A DNA stretch of 48,065 nt from Bacteroidota bacterium (GCA_025363385.1 JANYEA010000025.1:1-48065); one strand, 5' to 3'; shown: positions 35,693-44,249, counted from the first letter of the stretch. The notes: generated by a model not told the origin, from the letters alone. Program-made: numbers and translations.

Positions 35693-36622
35693 TTATGGGT
35701 GCAATAATTTATGAATATAATTATAACTAGTAGTGATGTTTTCAATTGGGCTAGGAGCACCATCCTGCTCAACAAAGAAATATTTCATTCCAGAGTCGGC
35801 AGCATGTTCAAAAATTCGTTTGAAATCAAAGTCGCCCTTGCCTACTTCAATTACTTTTTCTCTATTCTTATCCAAATCTTTCACATGCCATAAATGGAAA
35901 CGGCCTTTATTTGCTTTAAACATTTCAACCGGATCTTTTCCAGCCTTCATTGCCCAAGCTAAATCTAATTCCATCTTAACCAAATTGGGATCGGTTTGAC
36001 TTAATAATAAATCATAAGGAATTACGCCTTCCACCGTTTTAAATTCTGCATCGTGATTATGATAGGCAAATAATAACCCTGCTTTTTTTGCTGCAACAGA
36101 TGCTTTATTCAATACTTCTATGGAAGCTTTGATTTCATCTAAAGAGCCAATTGGGGTATTTGCACAAACCAAATAAGTAACACCACCTTCAGCTGCTTCA
36201 TCAATCAATTCCTGATAGTTATCACGCAAATTTTTCATGGGCGGAATCACCATGGGTTTCCCGTCGGCACCTAATGGCATTTTTGCACCTGGCGGCATTT
36301 TAAAAGGGGCTCCCAGCACATGGTGCGAACGCCAAGCCATACCAAGATTTTTTAAAGTTGTTGCAAACTCTTTAGGCTTCATGCCATAATAACCTCCCAA
36401 TTTACTGAAGGCAGATTCAATTTCCTTATAGCCAACTTTAGAAATTTTTTCTAGATACCCCTTTGGGTCTTGATCGATAACCCCAAACAAAGTAAATAAT
36501 TGCAAGCCCTCATTAGGATATTTGGCTCCGAAATAACTGTTTGCCAGAAGTTCTTTTTGGAATAAAACGGATCCCAAACCCAGCATGGCAGTTTGTTTTA
36601 AAAAATTTCTACGTTGATTCAT
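35693..36622 (-). CDS. Tat-exported TIM-barrel sugar isomerase/epimerase-like protein
   Basis: 309 residues from the ATG at 36622, chosen because it starts a twin-arginine signal (MNQRRNFLKQTAMLGLGSVLF); an ATG at 36664 would bury it. The xylose-isomerase-like TIM barrel is shown by KVGYKEIESAFS, LLFAYHNHDAEFK, VKMELDLAWAMKAGKDP and FHLWHVKDLD, with His and Glu/Asp metal ligands. Relatives act on keto-sugars or as epimerases. It is first in the operon with bglX and divergent from the Nudix-type regulator. Confidence 0.88.
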   Translation of the reverse strand: MNQRRNFLKQTAMLGLGSVLFQKELLANSYFGAKYPNEGLQLFTLFGVIDQDPKGYLEKISKVGYKEIESAFSKLGGYYGMKPKEFATTLKNLGMAWRSHHVLGAPFKMPPGAKMPLGADGKPMVIPPMKNLRDNYQELIDEAAEGGVTYLVCANTPIGSLDEIKASIEVLNKASVAAKKAGLLFAYHNHDAEFKTVEGVIPYDLLLSQTDPNLVKMELDLAWAMKAGKDPVEMFKANKGRFHLWHVKDLDKNREKVIEVGKGDFDFKRIFEHAADSGMKYFFVEQDGAPSPIENITTSYNYIHKLLHP

Positions 36623-36664
36623 GGTACTAGTTTTTAATAATGGCTGAGGAATTTTAGCAATCAT

Positions 36665-36679
36665 ACGCTTAGAATGCGT
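36665..36679. promoter_or_regulatory. Palindrome in the isomerase/regulator divergent region
   Basis: ACGC (36665-36668) and GCGT (36676-36679) with a further T-A pair inside. It lies 43 bases upstream of the isomerase ATG and 79 bases upstream of the regulator ATG, where a regulator encoded here could bind. Weak evidence. Confidence 0.25.
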
Positions 36680-36757
36680 CGTTATGACACAATGCTACTG
36701 ATAAATGTTCAAAATTGGAAATAAATCGGGAGGGATTTTATCTTATTTTCGGGGGAT

Positions 36758-37531
36758 ATGACACCCCAAAAAACATTTAGAGAAGTGATAGCTGATGGGG
36801 AAGGGATTTTCCAACCTTCTGTATCCTTAGATTGTGTGATTTTTGGATTTCATGAGAACGAACTAAAAGTCTTACTTATTAAAGCAAAAGCTACTGACCA
36901 TTGGGCATTGCCAGGCGGGTTTGTTTTTAAAGAGGAAGATCTAGATGACGCAGCCACAAGAGTACTCAAAGAAAGAACAGGTATTGATGATATCTTTTTA
37001 CAACAATTTCATGTATTTGGTTCTGCCAACCGTTCTGACTGGAACATTCATCGCAGCAATTTTAAAAAAGAGGGAATTGAAATTGGCCCGAACCACTGGT
37101 TACTGAAAAGGTTTATCACGGTGGGTTATTATGCTTTGGTTGAATTTGCACATGTAATTACCACACCCGATTCAAGTTCAGAAGATTGTAAATGGTGGGA
37201 CATTAATGAAATAGGCGAGCTATTCATGGATCATAAACAAATCCTTGAAAAAGCACTTGACACACTTAGGCTGCAATTAAATCATTTGCCAATTGGATAT
37301 AATTTATTGCCGCAAAAATTTACTATGCCTGAGTTGCAAAAATTGTATGAAACCATTTTAAATAAAACCCTTGACAGAAGAAATTTTCAAAGAAGGATGA
37401 CCGGATTTGGAATTTTGAAACGCTTGAAAGAAACCAGAAAAGGCGGCGCACACAGGGCCCCATTCCTCTATTCATTTGATATGCGTAAATACCGTAAAGC
37501 ACTTAAACAGGGGCTACATGGTGGTTGGTAA
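36758..37531 (+). CDS. Nudix-type transcriptional regulator (NrtR/AraR-like)
   Basis: 257 residues. Residues 20-150 are a Nudix domain (VSLDCVIFGFHENELKVLLIKAK, WALPGGFVFKEEDLDDAATRVLKERTG). In the Nudix box the expected REUxEExGU reads Arg68-Val-Leu-Lys-Glu72-Arg-Thr-Gly-Ile, so two catalytic glutamates are replaced (Val69, Arg73). Residues 165-257 form a winged helix (FTMPELQKLYETILNKTLDRRNFQRRM, then AHRAPFLYSFD). This is the architecture of NrtR and of the Bacteroides arabinose regulator: a sugar- or nucleotide-sensing repressor without hydrolase activity. It diverges from the isomerase-bglX operon and precedes a HAD phosphatase by 13 bases. Confidence 0.85.
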   Translation: MTPQKTFREVIADGEGIFQPSVSLDCVIFGFHENELKVLLIKAKATDHWALPGGFVFKEEDLDDAATRVLKERTGIDDIFLQQFHVFGSANRSDWNIHRSNFKKEGIEIGPNHWLLKRFITVGYYALVEFAHVITTPDSSSEDCKWWDINEIGELFMDHKQILEKALDTLRLQLNHLPIGYNLLPQKFTMPELQKLYETILNKTLDRRNFQRRMTGFGILKRLKETRKGGAHRAPFLYSFDMRKYRKALKQGLHGGW

Positions 37532-37544
37532 AATCAGTTGAAAT

Positions 37545-38228
37545 ATGACTACACAATTTAAGGCTATTATATTTGATTTGGATGGAGTGATTATTGATTC
37601 TAATCCTGCCATCATTGAATTCTGGAGTTCATGGGCATTGAAAGAAGGGTTTGCTTTAACGGATCAAATGATCAGAGAATGGGTTTTTGGCAGAAGGGTT
37701 ACTGCTACCATTGAGGGCTTATTTACAGATTTATCTGACACACGAAAAAAAGAAATCGAGCAAGACGGCTATTTATTTGATCAATCTATGCAACCCGAAG
37801 GCATTGCGGGTATCCGCCAATTCATTCAGGGTTTAACAGATATCCAATTTACCATGGGTGTAGCAACGAGTTCGCATCATTCCAGAATGTTACAAATGCT
37901 GGAACGCGTGGGCGTTGCGGATAACTTTGTGCATTTTGTTACGGCTCATGATGTTAGCAAGGGTAAACCAGACCCAGAACCCTATTTAAAAATGGCAGAA
38001 AAAATAAATATGCCTGCTTCTCAGTGCTTGGTTTTTGAAGATGCTAATAGTGGTGTACAGTCGGCAATTGCTGCGGGGATGCAAGTAATTGGGATTGGAA
38101 ATGAGGTAACCAAAGAAGATTTACTGCTCCTTGGTGCACTAGAAGTTATTACAAGCTTTTCGGAAATTGAAATCAGGAATCATGAGTTGCATACAAAAAA
38201 TGGCAATACCTATCTATTGATGCGTTAA
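37545..38228 (+). CDS. HAD-superfamily phosphatase, beta-phosphoglucomutase-like
   Basis: 227 residues. Motif I FDLDGVIIDSN with Asp11 and Asp13, motif II VATSSHH, motif III Lys in SKGKPDPEPYL and motif IV FEDANSGVQSAIAAGM are those of the subfamily containing beta-phosphoglucomutase and sugar-phosphate phosphatases. It acts in the cytoplasm on a phosphorylated sugar or similar. It follows the Nudix-type regulator, so both may belong to the sugar locus. Its stop codon shares the TTAA at 38225-38228 with the convergent cmk. Confidence 0.88.
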   Translation: MTTQFKAIIFDLDGVIIDSNPAIIEFWSSWALKEGFALTDQMIREWVFGRRVTATIEGLFTDLSDTRKKEIEQDGYLFDQSMQPEGIAGIRQFIQGLTDIQFTMGVATSSHHSRMLQMLERVGVADNFVHFVTAHDVSKGKPDPEPYLKMAEKINMPASQCLVFEDANSGVQSAIAAGMQVIGIGNEVTKEDLLLLGALEVITSFSEIEIRNHELHTKNGNTYLLMR

Positions 38229-38911
38229 TGGGGCTTGCTTATAACTTCATTAGCCCATTTCAATACTACTTCCAACTGTTCTTCTCGAGTTAAGTTACTA
38301 TTGTCTAGTTCAATGGCATCATCCGCTTTTCTTAATGGACTAACTTCGCGATGGCTATCAATATAATCGCGAGATTCAAGGTTGTTTTTTACTTCCTCGA
38401 TACTGATAGTTGGATTTTTTTCGAACATCTCTTTATACCTTCTCTCCACACGAATAGCAGGGTCTGCCATTACAAATATTTTCAATTCTGCATTTGGGAA
38501 TACAGTCGTTCCAATATCTCTACCATCCATTACAATGCCTTTTTTATTTCCCATTAACTGCTGTTGAGCTACGGCAAACTCGCGCACTTCTTTTACCGCA
38601 GAAACTGCACTTACATTATCACTCACGTGCATTTCTCTAATGAATACTTCTACATCCTCGTGATTTAGAAACATATCCGATTTTCCCGTATCTGCATTGT
38701 ACTGAAAATCTAGTGAGATATTCTTTAACGCATTAACCACTTCGGCCTGATGATTCCAATCGATTCGATGACGCAAAAAATAAAGTGTAATAGCACGGTA
38801 CATTGCGCCTGAGTCGATAAATACATAATTCAATTCATTCGCTAATTGGCGTGCTAATGTGCTCTTACCACAGGAAGAAAATCCGTCTAGTGTAATAATA
38901 ATTTTACGCAT
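38225..38911 (-). CDS. cmk: Cytidylate kinase
   Basis: 228 residues from the ATG at 38911 (MRKIIITLDGFSSCGKST); the longer frame to 38947 has no homology. P-loop GFSSCGKST at 10-18, IDSGAMYRAIT, GIVMDGRDIGTTVFPNAELKIFV and the RRYKEM segment are those of Cmk, which phosphorylates CMP and dCMP. Gene is single in its strand run, convergent with the HAD gene with overlapping stop codons. Confidence 0.97.
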   Translation of the reverse strand: MRKIIITLDGFSSCGKSTLARQLANELNYVFIDSGAMYRAITLYFLRHRIDWNHQAEVVNALKNISLDFQYNADTGKSDMFLNHEDVEVFIREMHVSDNVSAVSAVKEVREFAVAQQQLMGNKKGIVMDGRDIGTTVFPNAELKIFVMADPAIRVERRYKEMFEKNPTISIEEVKNNLESRDYIDSHREVSPLRKADDAIELDNSNLTREEQLEVVLKWANEVISKPH

Positions 38912-38993
38912 GATACTTCGGGCAAACCGTTGATTTAATTCTTGCAAAGTTGCACTAAAAAAAGGGTTTTCAAATTATAGATTACAAGAACTT

Positions 38994-39902
38994 CTAGTTC
39001 AGATCTCTGAAAAGATTAGGAAAATCTGAGATAATTCCATGCACCCCCATTTTCTTTAATACTTGCATGCGAGGAAGGTCATTCACTGTCCATGGAATGA
39101 TTTGAATACCTGCATCCCTGCACTGCTTTATTAATAAATTAGTAACCAATATATGTGCCGGGCTATAAATGGTGGGTATAAATCCAAGGTCTCTTAATTG
39201 AAGTGCAAAAGGTTTTTTATCGAAGTCCTCTATGAGAAGAGCTGATTTAAAATTAGGGTATTTCTGATGCAGGTATTGCAGGGTTCTGATATCGAAAGAC
39301 TGCACGATTACCCTACCCTCCAATTTCTTCGATTGTATTACCGATACCAATAGATCTACAAATTCTTCCGGACCTGGATGGAAAATACCATCCGTTTTAG
39401 CATTTGTTTTTGTTTCAATATTAAATTGTGGAATGGGTAATTTTTTTTGTGTACAATACGCAATTACAGTATCAAACAATTCTGAAAGCAAGGGCTTATA
39501 AGCAGACAGTTTTTGTTGCAGAGTAAACCGGGGATGTGCTTTCAAACCCACATCAAATTTTTGTATTTCAGCATAGTTCATCTGAAACATATTAAAACCC
39601 TTCTCTTCCAATTCTGCTATATAAGTTCCGTCTGGCTTAGTGGTTATTTCGTGATTAAAAAAAGGTTCATGACTTAAAAAAACTTTCTTATCCTTACTAA
39701 TGGAAGCGTCCATCTCTAGAGTAGTAACACCAAGATCAATTGATTTGATCATTGCGGGGATAGTATTTTCAGGCATTAGGCCCCTACATCCACGATGGCC
39801 TTCTTTTTCGAATACCGTAGTTCCAAAACGATCACTGTGGGGTACTTTAGCAGTCATACATGACAGACTTACAACAATCATTAATACAATTCCAGATTTC
39901 AT
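38994..39902 (-). CDS. Glycerophosphodiester phosphodiesterase, lipoprotein
   Basis: 302 residues with lipobox SLSC (Cys15). GDPD motifs: EGHRGCRGLMPENT with His36 and Glu45, TLEMDASISKDKKVFLSHEP with Glu63, Asp65 and the second catalytic His78; a TIM barrel ending in PWTVNDLPRMQVLKKMGVHGIISDFP. It releases sn-glycerol 3-phosphate from glycerophosphodiesters in the periplasm. Its ATG overlaps the stop codon of the upstream PaiB-like gene by one base (TAATG), so they are translationally coupled. Confidence 0.95.
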   Translation of the reverse strand: MKSGIVLMIVVSLSCMTAKVPHSDRFGTTVFEKEGHRGCRGLMPENTIPAMIKSIDLGVTTLEMDASISKDKKVFLSHEPFFNHEITTKPDGTYIAELEEKGFNMFQMNYAEIQKFDVGLKAHPRFTLQQKLSAYKPLLSELFDTVIAYCTQKKLPIPQFNIETKTNAKTDGIFHPGPEEFVDLLVSVIQSKKLEGRVIVQSFDIRTLQYLHQKYPNFKSALLIEDFDKKPFALQLRDLGFIPTIYSPAHILVTNLLIKQCRDAGIQIIPWTVNDLPRMQVLKKMGVHGIISDFPNLFRDLN

Positions 39903-40531
39903 TAATCAGCAATTTTATTTGCGTTCTTTTTCATTTCATTTGCAACAATTTTTGCGGCTAAATCTCCCTGCTCTAATTCTCCAATAATATTATGATAGCT
40001 CTGTTTATTTCTATTCTGACTCATTTTAAAAACATGTTGCAGATCGTTCACTTCAATTTCAAGTGCAATGATTGCCTTCATATTAGATTGCATATACTCA
40101 TCCGATAGATTTTTAACTTGTGAAGCAGAGTTAGGATCTTTTTCAAAATGGGCTGTTAGGTTAGATAACAGATCATACAATTCTTTTTCCGATAAAAAAC
40201 GCAATACCCCCTTTGCATGAACTGCCTGATAATTCCAGGTACTTCCCCTATCATCATTGTGGTACCAGCTAGAACTCACATAGGCATTCGCACCTTGAAA
40301 AATAACCAATACATGGCCATTATTTTCAAAGGCATTGTGGTGGTCTTGCTTTCGCATAATATGTGCTTGCAGATATAATTTACCGTCTCTTTCCTCCATC
40401 AATACTGGAACATGTGTTGCTACGGGTAAATTATTTTTATCGATACCACAGATGGTTACAAAAGGATGTGCTTTCATAAAAGCCACAACTTCTGCTTGTT
40501 CGTTTGCTTTAAAATAAGGTACATGATACAT
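39902..40531 (-). CDS. PaiB-like FMN-binding protein
   Basis: 209 residues. The split-barrel flavin-binding fold is seen in MYHVPYFKANEQAEVVAFMKAHPF, PVATHVPVL, LYLQAHIMRKQDHHNAF, VLVIFQGANAYVSSSWYHND and STWNYQAVHAKGVL, followed by KNLSDEYMQSNMKAIIALEIEV, as in Bacillus PaiB. Called a negative transcriptional regulator there, but it lacks an obvious DNA-binding domain and may be an FMN- or heme-binding enzyme. It is coupled to the GDPD gene downstream. Confidence 0.9.
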   Translation of the reverse strand: MYHVPYFKANEQAEVVAFMKAHPFVTICGIDKNNLPVATHVPVLMEERDGKLYLQAHIMRKQDHHNAFENNGHVLVIFQGANAYVSSSWYHNDDRGSTWNYQAVHAKGVLRFLSEKELYDLLSNLTAHFEKDPNSASQVKNLSDEYMQSNMKAIIALEIEVNDLQHVFKMSQNRNKQSYHNIIGELEQGDLAAKIVANEMKKNANKIAD

Positions 40532-40543
40532 GCATTGAAATTA

Positions 40544-40583
40544 AACAAAAAAAGCTCCCTACCTTTTTTTGTAGAGAGCTTTT
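40544..40583 (-). terminator. Intrinsic terminator of apbC
   Basis: AAAAGCTCCCTAC (40550-40562) pairs with GTAGAGAGCTTTT (40571-40583), 13 bp with one mismatch. On the minus strand the hairpin ends in seven U residues. It lies just past the apbC stop and before the PaiB-like gene. Confidence 0.88.
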
Positions 40584-40594
40584 ATATAAATTAA

Positions 40595-41692
40595 TTATTG
40601 TTCTGTGATTGTAATTGTTTGTGTTTTGGGCATTTCTGCATTTCGCATAGCAATATTTCTAACTGTTGCAGATGTAAAATCGCGAAATGCTTTTTTACTG
40701 ATCTCATCATCACCCGCCATTGACGGAACACCTGCATCACCGCCTTCTCGAATGGATTGAACTAAAGGAATCTGACCTAAGAATGCCAGATCGTATTCAT
40801 CAGCCAAACGTTTACCACCCTCTTTACCAAATAAATAATATTTGTTATCTGGCAATTCTGCCGGAGTAAAATAACTCATATTTTCAACAAGGCCTATTAT
40901 GGGAACGTTGATCTGAGCCTGACCAAACATAGCAATCCCTTTCTTTGCATCTGCCAAAGCCACATTTTGTGGAGTAGTAACAATCACAACTCCTGTTACA
41001 GGCACTGTTTGCATCAGGGTTAAATGTATATCACCTGTTCCCGGAGGCATATCTACAATTAGATAATCCAGCTCGCCCCAGTCTACATCGGTTACAAACT
41101 GGCGCATAGCACTACTTGCCATCGGTCCACGCCATACAACTGCATTTTTCTCATCTACCAACAAACCGATACTCATTAATGTAATACCGTGTTTTTTTAA
41201 TGGAATAATCATCCCCTTTCCATCTACATCCTTCATCATAGGACGTTCTCCTCGAACGCCAAACATTATGGGAACACTTGGCCCATAAATATCTGCATCC
41301 ATCAATCCAACGGTAGCGCCGCCTTCAGCAAGTGCTAAAGCTAAATTTGCAGAAACCGTACTTTTACCTACCCCGCCCTTACCACTAACAACTGCAATAA
41401 TATTTTTAACCCCGGCAAGCACTTCCTTATTATCCTTACGAATAGAAGAGGTATTAGAAGTGAAATTCACCGTAATTTCTGCCGCTTTATTCACTAAAAT
41501 TTTAATCGCGTTCTCACTGGCAGTTCGCATCATGTCCTTCATAGGGCATGCTGGAGTGGTTAAAACAATGGTAAAACTTACCTTATTTCCATCTATAGAA
41601 AGATCTTTAATCATGTTTAATGTAACTAGGTCCTTACCCAAATCAGGCTCTTGGACGTTACTTAAAGCCTGTAAAATTGCCGCTTCTGTCAT
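40595..41692 (-). CDS. apbC: Mrp/ApbC-family iron-sulfur cluster carrier ATPase
   Basis: 365 residues from the ATG at 41692 (a GTG lies one codon upstream). Residues 1-80 are the MIP18/DUF59 domain with Cys49 in TTPACPMKDMM. The P-loop domain has the deviant Walker A GKGGVGKST (104-112), LMDADIYGPSVP and DMPPGTGDIHLT. The C-terminal CxxC found in many ApbC scaffolds is absent; the corresponding stretch reads ENMSYFTPAELPDN, which I believe is usual in Bacteroidota. It delivers Fe-S clusters to apoproteins. Monocistronic with its own terminator. Confidence 0.93.
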   Translation of the reverse strand: MTEAAILQALSNVQEPDLGKDLVTLNMIKDLSIDGNKVSFTIVLTTPACPMKDMMRTASENAIKILVNKAAEITVNFTSNTSSIRKDNKEVLAGVKNIIAVVSGKGGVGKSTVSANLALALAEGGATVGLMDADIYGPSVPIMFGVRGERPMMKDVDGKGMIIPLKKHGITLMSIGLLVDEKNAVVWRGPMASSAMRQFVTDVDWGELDYLIVDMPPGTGDIHLTLMQTVPVTGVVIVTTPQNVALADAKKGIAMFGQAQINVPIIGLVENMSYFTPAELPDNKYYLFGKEGGKRLADEYDLAFLGQIPLVQSIREGGDAGVPSMAGDDEISKKAFRDFTSATVRNIAMRNAEMPKTQTITITEQ

Positions 41693-41818
41693 CACGAAAG
41701 TTTTTGTTAAAAAAGAAAATACCGCGCAAAGTTAACAGCTGACAGCCTTACTTTGTTCTAAATCCTATAGTTTACATAAAGAAGCGGTTAACTGAGGGTT
41801 TTATGTGTAAACGCTTTG

Positions 41819-41826
41819 TATTTTTG
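41819..41826 (+). promoter_or_regulatory. TAnnTTTG box next to the 41832 start
   Basis: TATTTTTG matches the -7 consensus and ends only 5 bases before the ATG at 41832, which would make the transcript almost leaderless. No clear -33 element. Confidence 0.3.
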
Positions 41827-41831
41827 ATGTG

Positions 41832-42479
41832 ATGAAGAAACTTTTACCCCTTTTTATTCTGCTAACGGCCAATTTGATCTCTATGCGTTCACATGCGCAG
41901 GAAACAAACCCCTATCGAGATTCGGTTATTCAATTCAATGGAGTGGTTATGACAGCTGATAGCCTGAGAGGGATTGGCTCTGCCAGCATCATTGTAGAAG
42001 GCAAAGGAAGGGGTACCATTTCCAGTGCCGATGGCGTATTCTCTATTGCAGTTTTAAAAGGAGATCGGATTACATTCTCTTGTATGGGATTTAAAAATTA
42101 CAGTATCGCAATTCCAAAAGACCTAAAAGAAAATCAATATACCTGGATTCAGCTTTTGGTTACAGATACCGTATACCTGCCAGCTACTATTTTAAAACCC
42201 AGACCCTCAAGGGAACAATTTGAGCGCGATTTTGTAAATAATAAAGTGCCTGATGACGCTTATGAAATTGCCCGAAAAAATACAGACGAATCACAGCGCA
42301 GAATATTGATTGCCAGTTTACCAGCTGATGGTAGGGAAGCCGTTAATTTTCAAATGCGTCAACAAGCAAATAAATACTATTACAACGGACAAGTTCCCCC
42401 CATGAATGTGCTTAATCCTGCGGCATGGGCCGACTTTATTAAAGCTTGGAAACGAGGCGATTTTAAGAGTAAAAATTAA
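41832..42479 (+). CDS. Exported carboxypeptidase-D-regulatory-like domain protein
   Basis: 215 residues from the ATG at 41832 (a GTG precedes it directly). Signal peptide to about residue 23 (RSHAQ). Residues 33-100 form the beta-sandwich seen at the start of SusC-like receptors and alone in small proteins: FNGVVMTADSLRGIGSASIIVEGKGRGTISSADGVFSI (split over 33-70) and ITFSCMGFKNYSI. The C-terminal part, with PRPSREQFERDFVNNKVPDD and the end motif MNVLNPAAWADFIKAWKRGDF, recurs in Bacteroidota proteins of unknown function. Periplasmic or envelope role; no enzyme motif seen. A terminator follows. Confidence 0.85.
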   Translation: MKKLLPLFILLTANLISMRSHAQETNPYRDSVIQFNGVVMTADSLRGIGSASIIVEGKGRGTISSADGVFSIAVLKGDRITFSCMGFKNYSIAIPKDLKENQYTWIQLLVTDTVYLPATILKPRPSREQFERDFVNNKVPDDAYEIARKNTDESQRRILIASLPADGREAVNFQMRQQANKYYYNGQVPPMNVLNPAAWADFIKAWKRGDFKSKN

Positions 42480-42506
42480 ATTAAAAGTGCTATAAATGAA
42501 ATTAGA

Positions 42507-42539
42507 AGAGTGGATAGATTGTTTCTATTCACTTTTTTG
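42507..42539 (+). terminator. Intrinsic terminator after the 41832 gene
   Basis: AGTGGATAGA (42509-42518) pairs with TCTATTCACT (42524-42533), 10 bp with one G-U, loop TTGTT, followed by a run of T residues. Confidence 0.85.
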
Positions 42540-42564
42540 TTTGTAGGAATTGACTGTAACTTTA
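42537..42564 (+). promoter_or_regulatory. Candidate promoter of the 3-hydroxyacyl-CoA dehydrogenase gene
   Basis: TTG (42537-42539), 17 bases, TAACTTTA (42557-42564), one mismatch from TAnnTTTG; it ends 27 bases before the ATG at 42592. Confidence 0.45.
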
Positions 42565-42591
42565 CGAATCAAATAAATATAAAACTTGCAT

Positions 42592-43485
42592 ATGAATATA
42601 AAGCATGTAAGCGTAATTGGTGCGGGAACAATGGGCAATGGAATTGCGCATGTATTTGCTCAAAATGGATATATTGTTAATCTGATTGATGTAAGCCAAA
42701 CTCAATTAGAAAAAGCGGTACTAACCATAAAGAAAAATATGGACCGCCAAATTGTAAAAGGCATTTTAAAAGAAGAAGAAAAACGAATTGCAATAGAGAA
42801 CTTGCATATTTATACCAGTATTTCAGAAGGCGTAAAGGAAGCAGCACTTGTTGTGGAAGCAGCAACAGAAAATGCAGAACTTAAATTAAATATATTCAAA
42901 CAACTCGATGAACATGCTCCCACTGGGGCCATTTTAGCCAGTAATACTTCTTCTATTTCCATTACGAAAATTGCTTCTGTAACCAAAAGGCCAAGCCTGG
43001 TTATTGGTATGCATTTTATGAATCCCGTACCAGTTATGAAATTGGTAGAGATTATAAATGGATATGCAACAGATCCAACTGTAACAGAGCACATTGTGGC
43101 ATTGAGTAAATTACTTGGCAAAGTGCCTTGTGTGGTAAATGATTATCCAGGGTTTATTGCCAATAAAATTCTCATGCCCATGATTAATGAGGCTATTTCT
43201 AGTTTATATGAAGGGATAGCAGGCGTTGAGTCAATCGATACCATTATGAAACTCGGAATGGCACACCCTATGGGGCCATTACAACTGGCCGATTTTATTG
43301 GTCTTGATGTTTGTCTGAGTATTTTAAATGTGCTTTATCTAGGATTTGGAAACCCAAAATATGCTCCCTGTCCTTTATTAGTAAATATGGTTACTGCAGG
43401 CAGACTAGGCGTTAAGACTGGAGAAGGATTTTACCAGTATTCAGGAGGTTCTAAAGATTTGGTGGTGAGTAATCGATTTAAATAA
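42592..43485 (+). CDS. 3-hydroxybutyryl-CoA dehydrogenase
   Basis: 297 residues from the ATG at 42592; the frame extends two codons to a TTG. Rossmann motif VSVIGAGTMGNGIAHVFA (6-23), the catalytic His in IGMHFMNPVPVMKLVEII with its partner Glu, NDYPGFIANKILMPMINEA, and HPMGPLQLADFIGLD towards the C-terminus are those of the short FadB-like dehydrogenases (PaaH, Hbd). It oxidises 3-hydroxyacyl-CoA with NAD in fatty-acid or phenylacetate breakdown, or runs in reverse. No other beta-oxidation gene is adjacent. Confidence 0.95.
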   Translation: MNIKHVSVIGAGTMGNGIAHVFAQNGYIVNLIDVSQTQLEKAVLTIKKNMDRQIVKGILKEEEKRIAIENLHIYTSISEGVKEAALVVEAATENAELKLNIFKQLDEHAPTGAILASNTSSISITKIASVTKRPSLVIGMHFMNPVPVMKLVEIINGYATDPTVTEHIVALSKLLGKVPCVVNDYPGFIANKILMPMINEAISSLYEGIAGVESIDTIMKLGMAHPMGPLQLADFIGLDVCLSILNVLYLGFGNPKYAPCPLLVNMVTAGRLGVKTGEGFYQYSGGSKDLVVSNRFK

Positions 43486-43490
43486 ACAAG

Positions 43491-44249
43491 ATGTTTTTTA
43501 TTCTCTCTAAAGTGTTATTTTTTTTACTCTCTCCGGTAACCTGGATGGAAATTTTATTCCTACTTATTTTATTTTCAAAGAATCCAAAGTATCGGCGTAA
43601 ACTAACCCTAAGTATCATTGTAATTGGAATATTATTTAGCAATCCATTTCTGTATCGAACAGCCATCATGCAATGGCAAACTAGTTCGGTAGATCTAAAT
43701 ACACAAAAAAATTATGAAGCTGGTATTCTTTTAGGAGGATTTTCCAATTACGATAAATACAACCGGGGTTATTTCAATAATAGTGCCGATAGATTTATTC
43801 AAGCCACGAATCTCTACCACCAAGGGATCATTAAAAAGATAATTATGACGGGGGGCAATGGTTCAATATCTCAGGAAGATCCCTCAGAAACAATATTTGC
43901 TGCAGACCAATTACTAAAAAATGGGGTTCCAAAAGCAGATATTATTTTGGAACCAAATTCAAGAAACACATACGAAAATGCTATATTCACAAAACACATC
44001 ATCGATTCATTAAAATTGAATGGGCCATTTGTATTAATTACGTCTGCAGAACACATGCCTAGGTCTGAAAAAACATTTCAGCATGCCGGTATTAAAATTC
44101 AACCCTATCCTTGTAACTTCATTGAGTTTGAAGAGAGACCAAATTTAGAAAATACAATTGCGCCTGATTTTAAGATACTTGTTAACTGGAAATATTTTTT
44201 TAAAGAAATTGTGGGCACTTTCACATATCAGTTAACAGGAAAAGCTTAA
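43491..44249 (+). CDS. YdcF/ElyC-like DUF218 membrane protein
   Basis: 252 residues with two N-terminal membrane helices (about 4-26 and 36-52). The DUF218 domain shows AGILLGGFSNYDKYNRG, KKIIMTGGNGSIS, ILEPNSRNTYENAIFTKHII and FVLITSAEHMPRSEKTFQHAGI. ElyC and related proteins influence envelope or peptidoglycan precursor metabolism, but the activity is unproven. It starts 5 bases after the dehydrogenase gene and its stop codon abuts that of the convergent YigZ-like gene. Confidence 0.88.
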   Translation: MFFILSKVLFFLLSPVTWMEILFLLILFSKNPKYRRKLTLSIIVIGILFSNPFLYRTAIMQWQTSSVDLNTQKNYEAGILLGGFSNYDKYNRGYFNNSADRFIQATNLYHQGIIKKIIMTGGNGSISQEDPSETIFAADQLLKNGVPKADIILEPNSRNTYENAIFTKHIIDSLKLNGPFVLITSAEHMPRSEKTFQHAGIKIQPYPCNFIEFEERPNLENTIAPDFKILVNWKYFFKEIVGTFTYQLTGKA

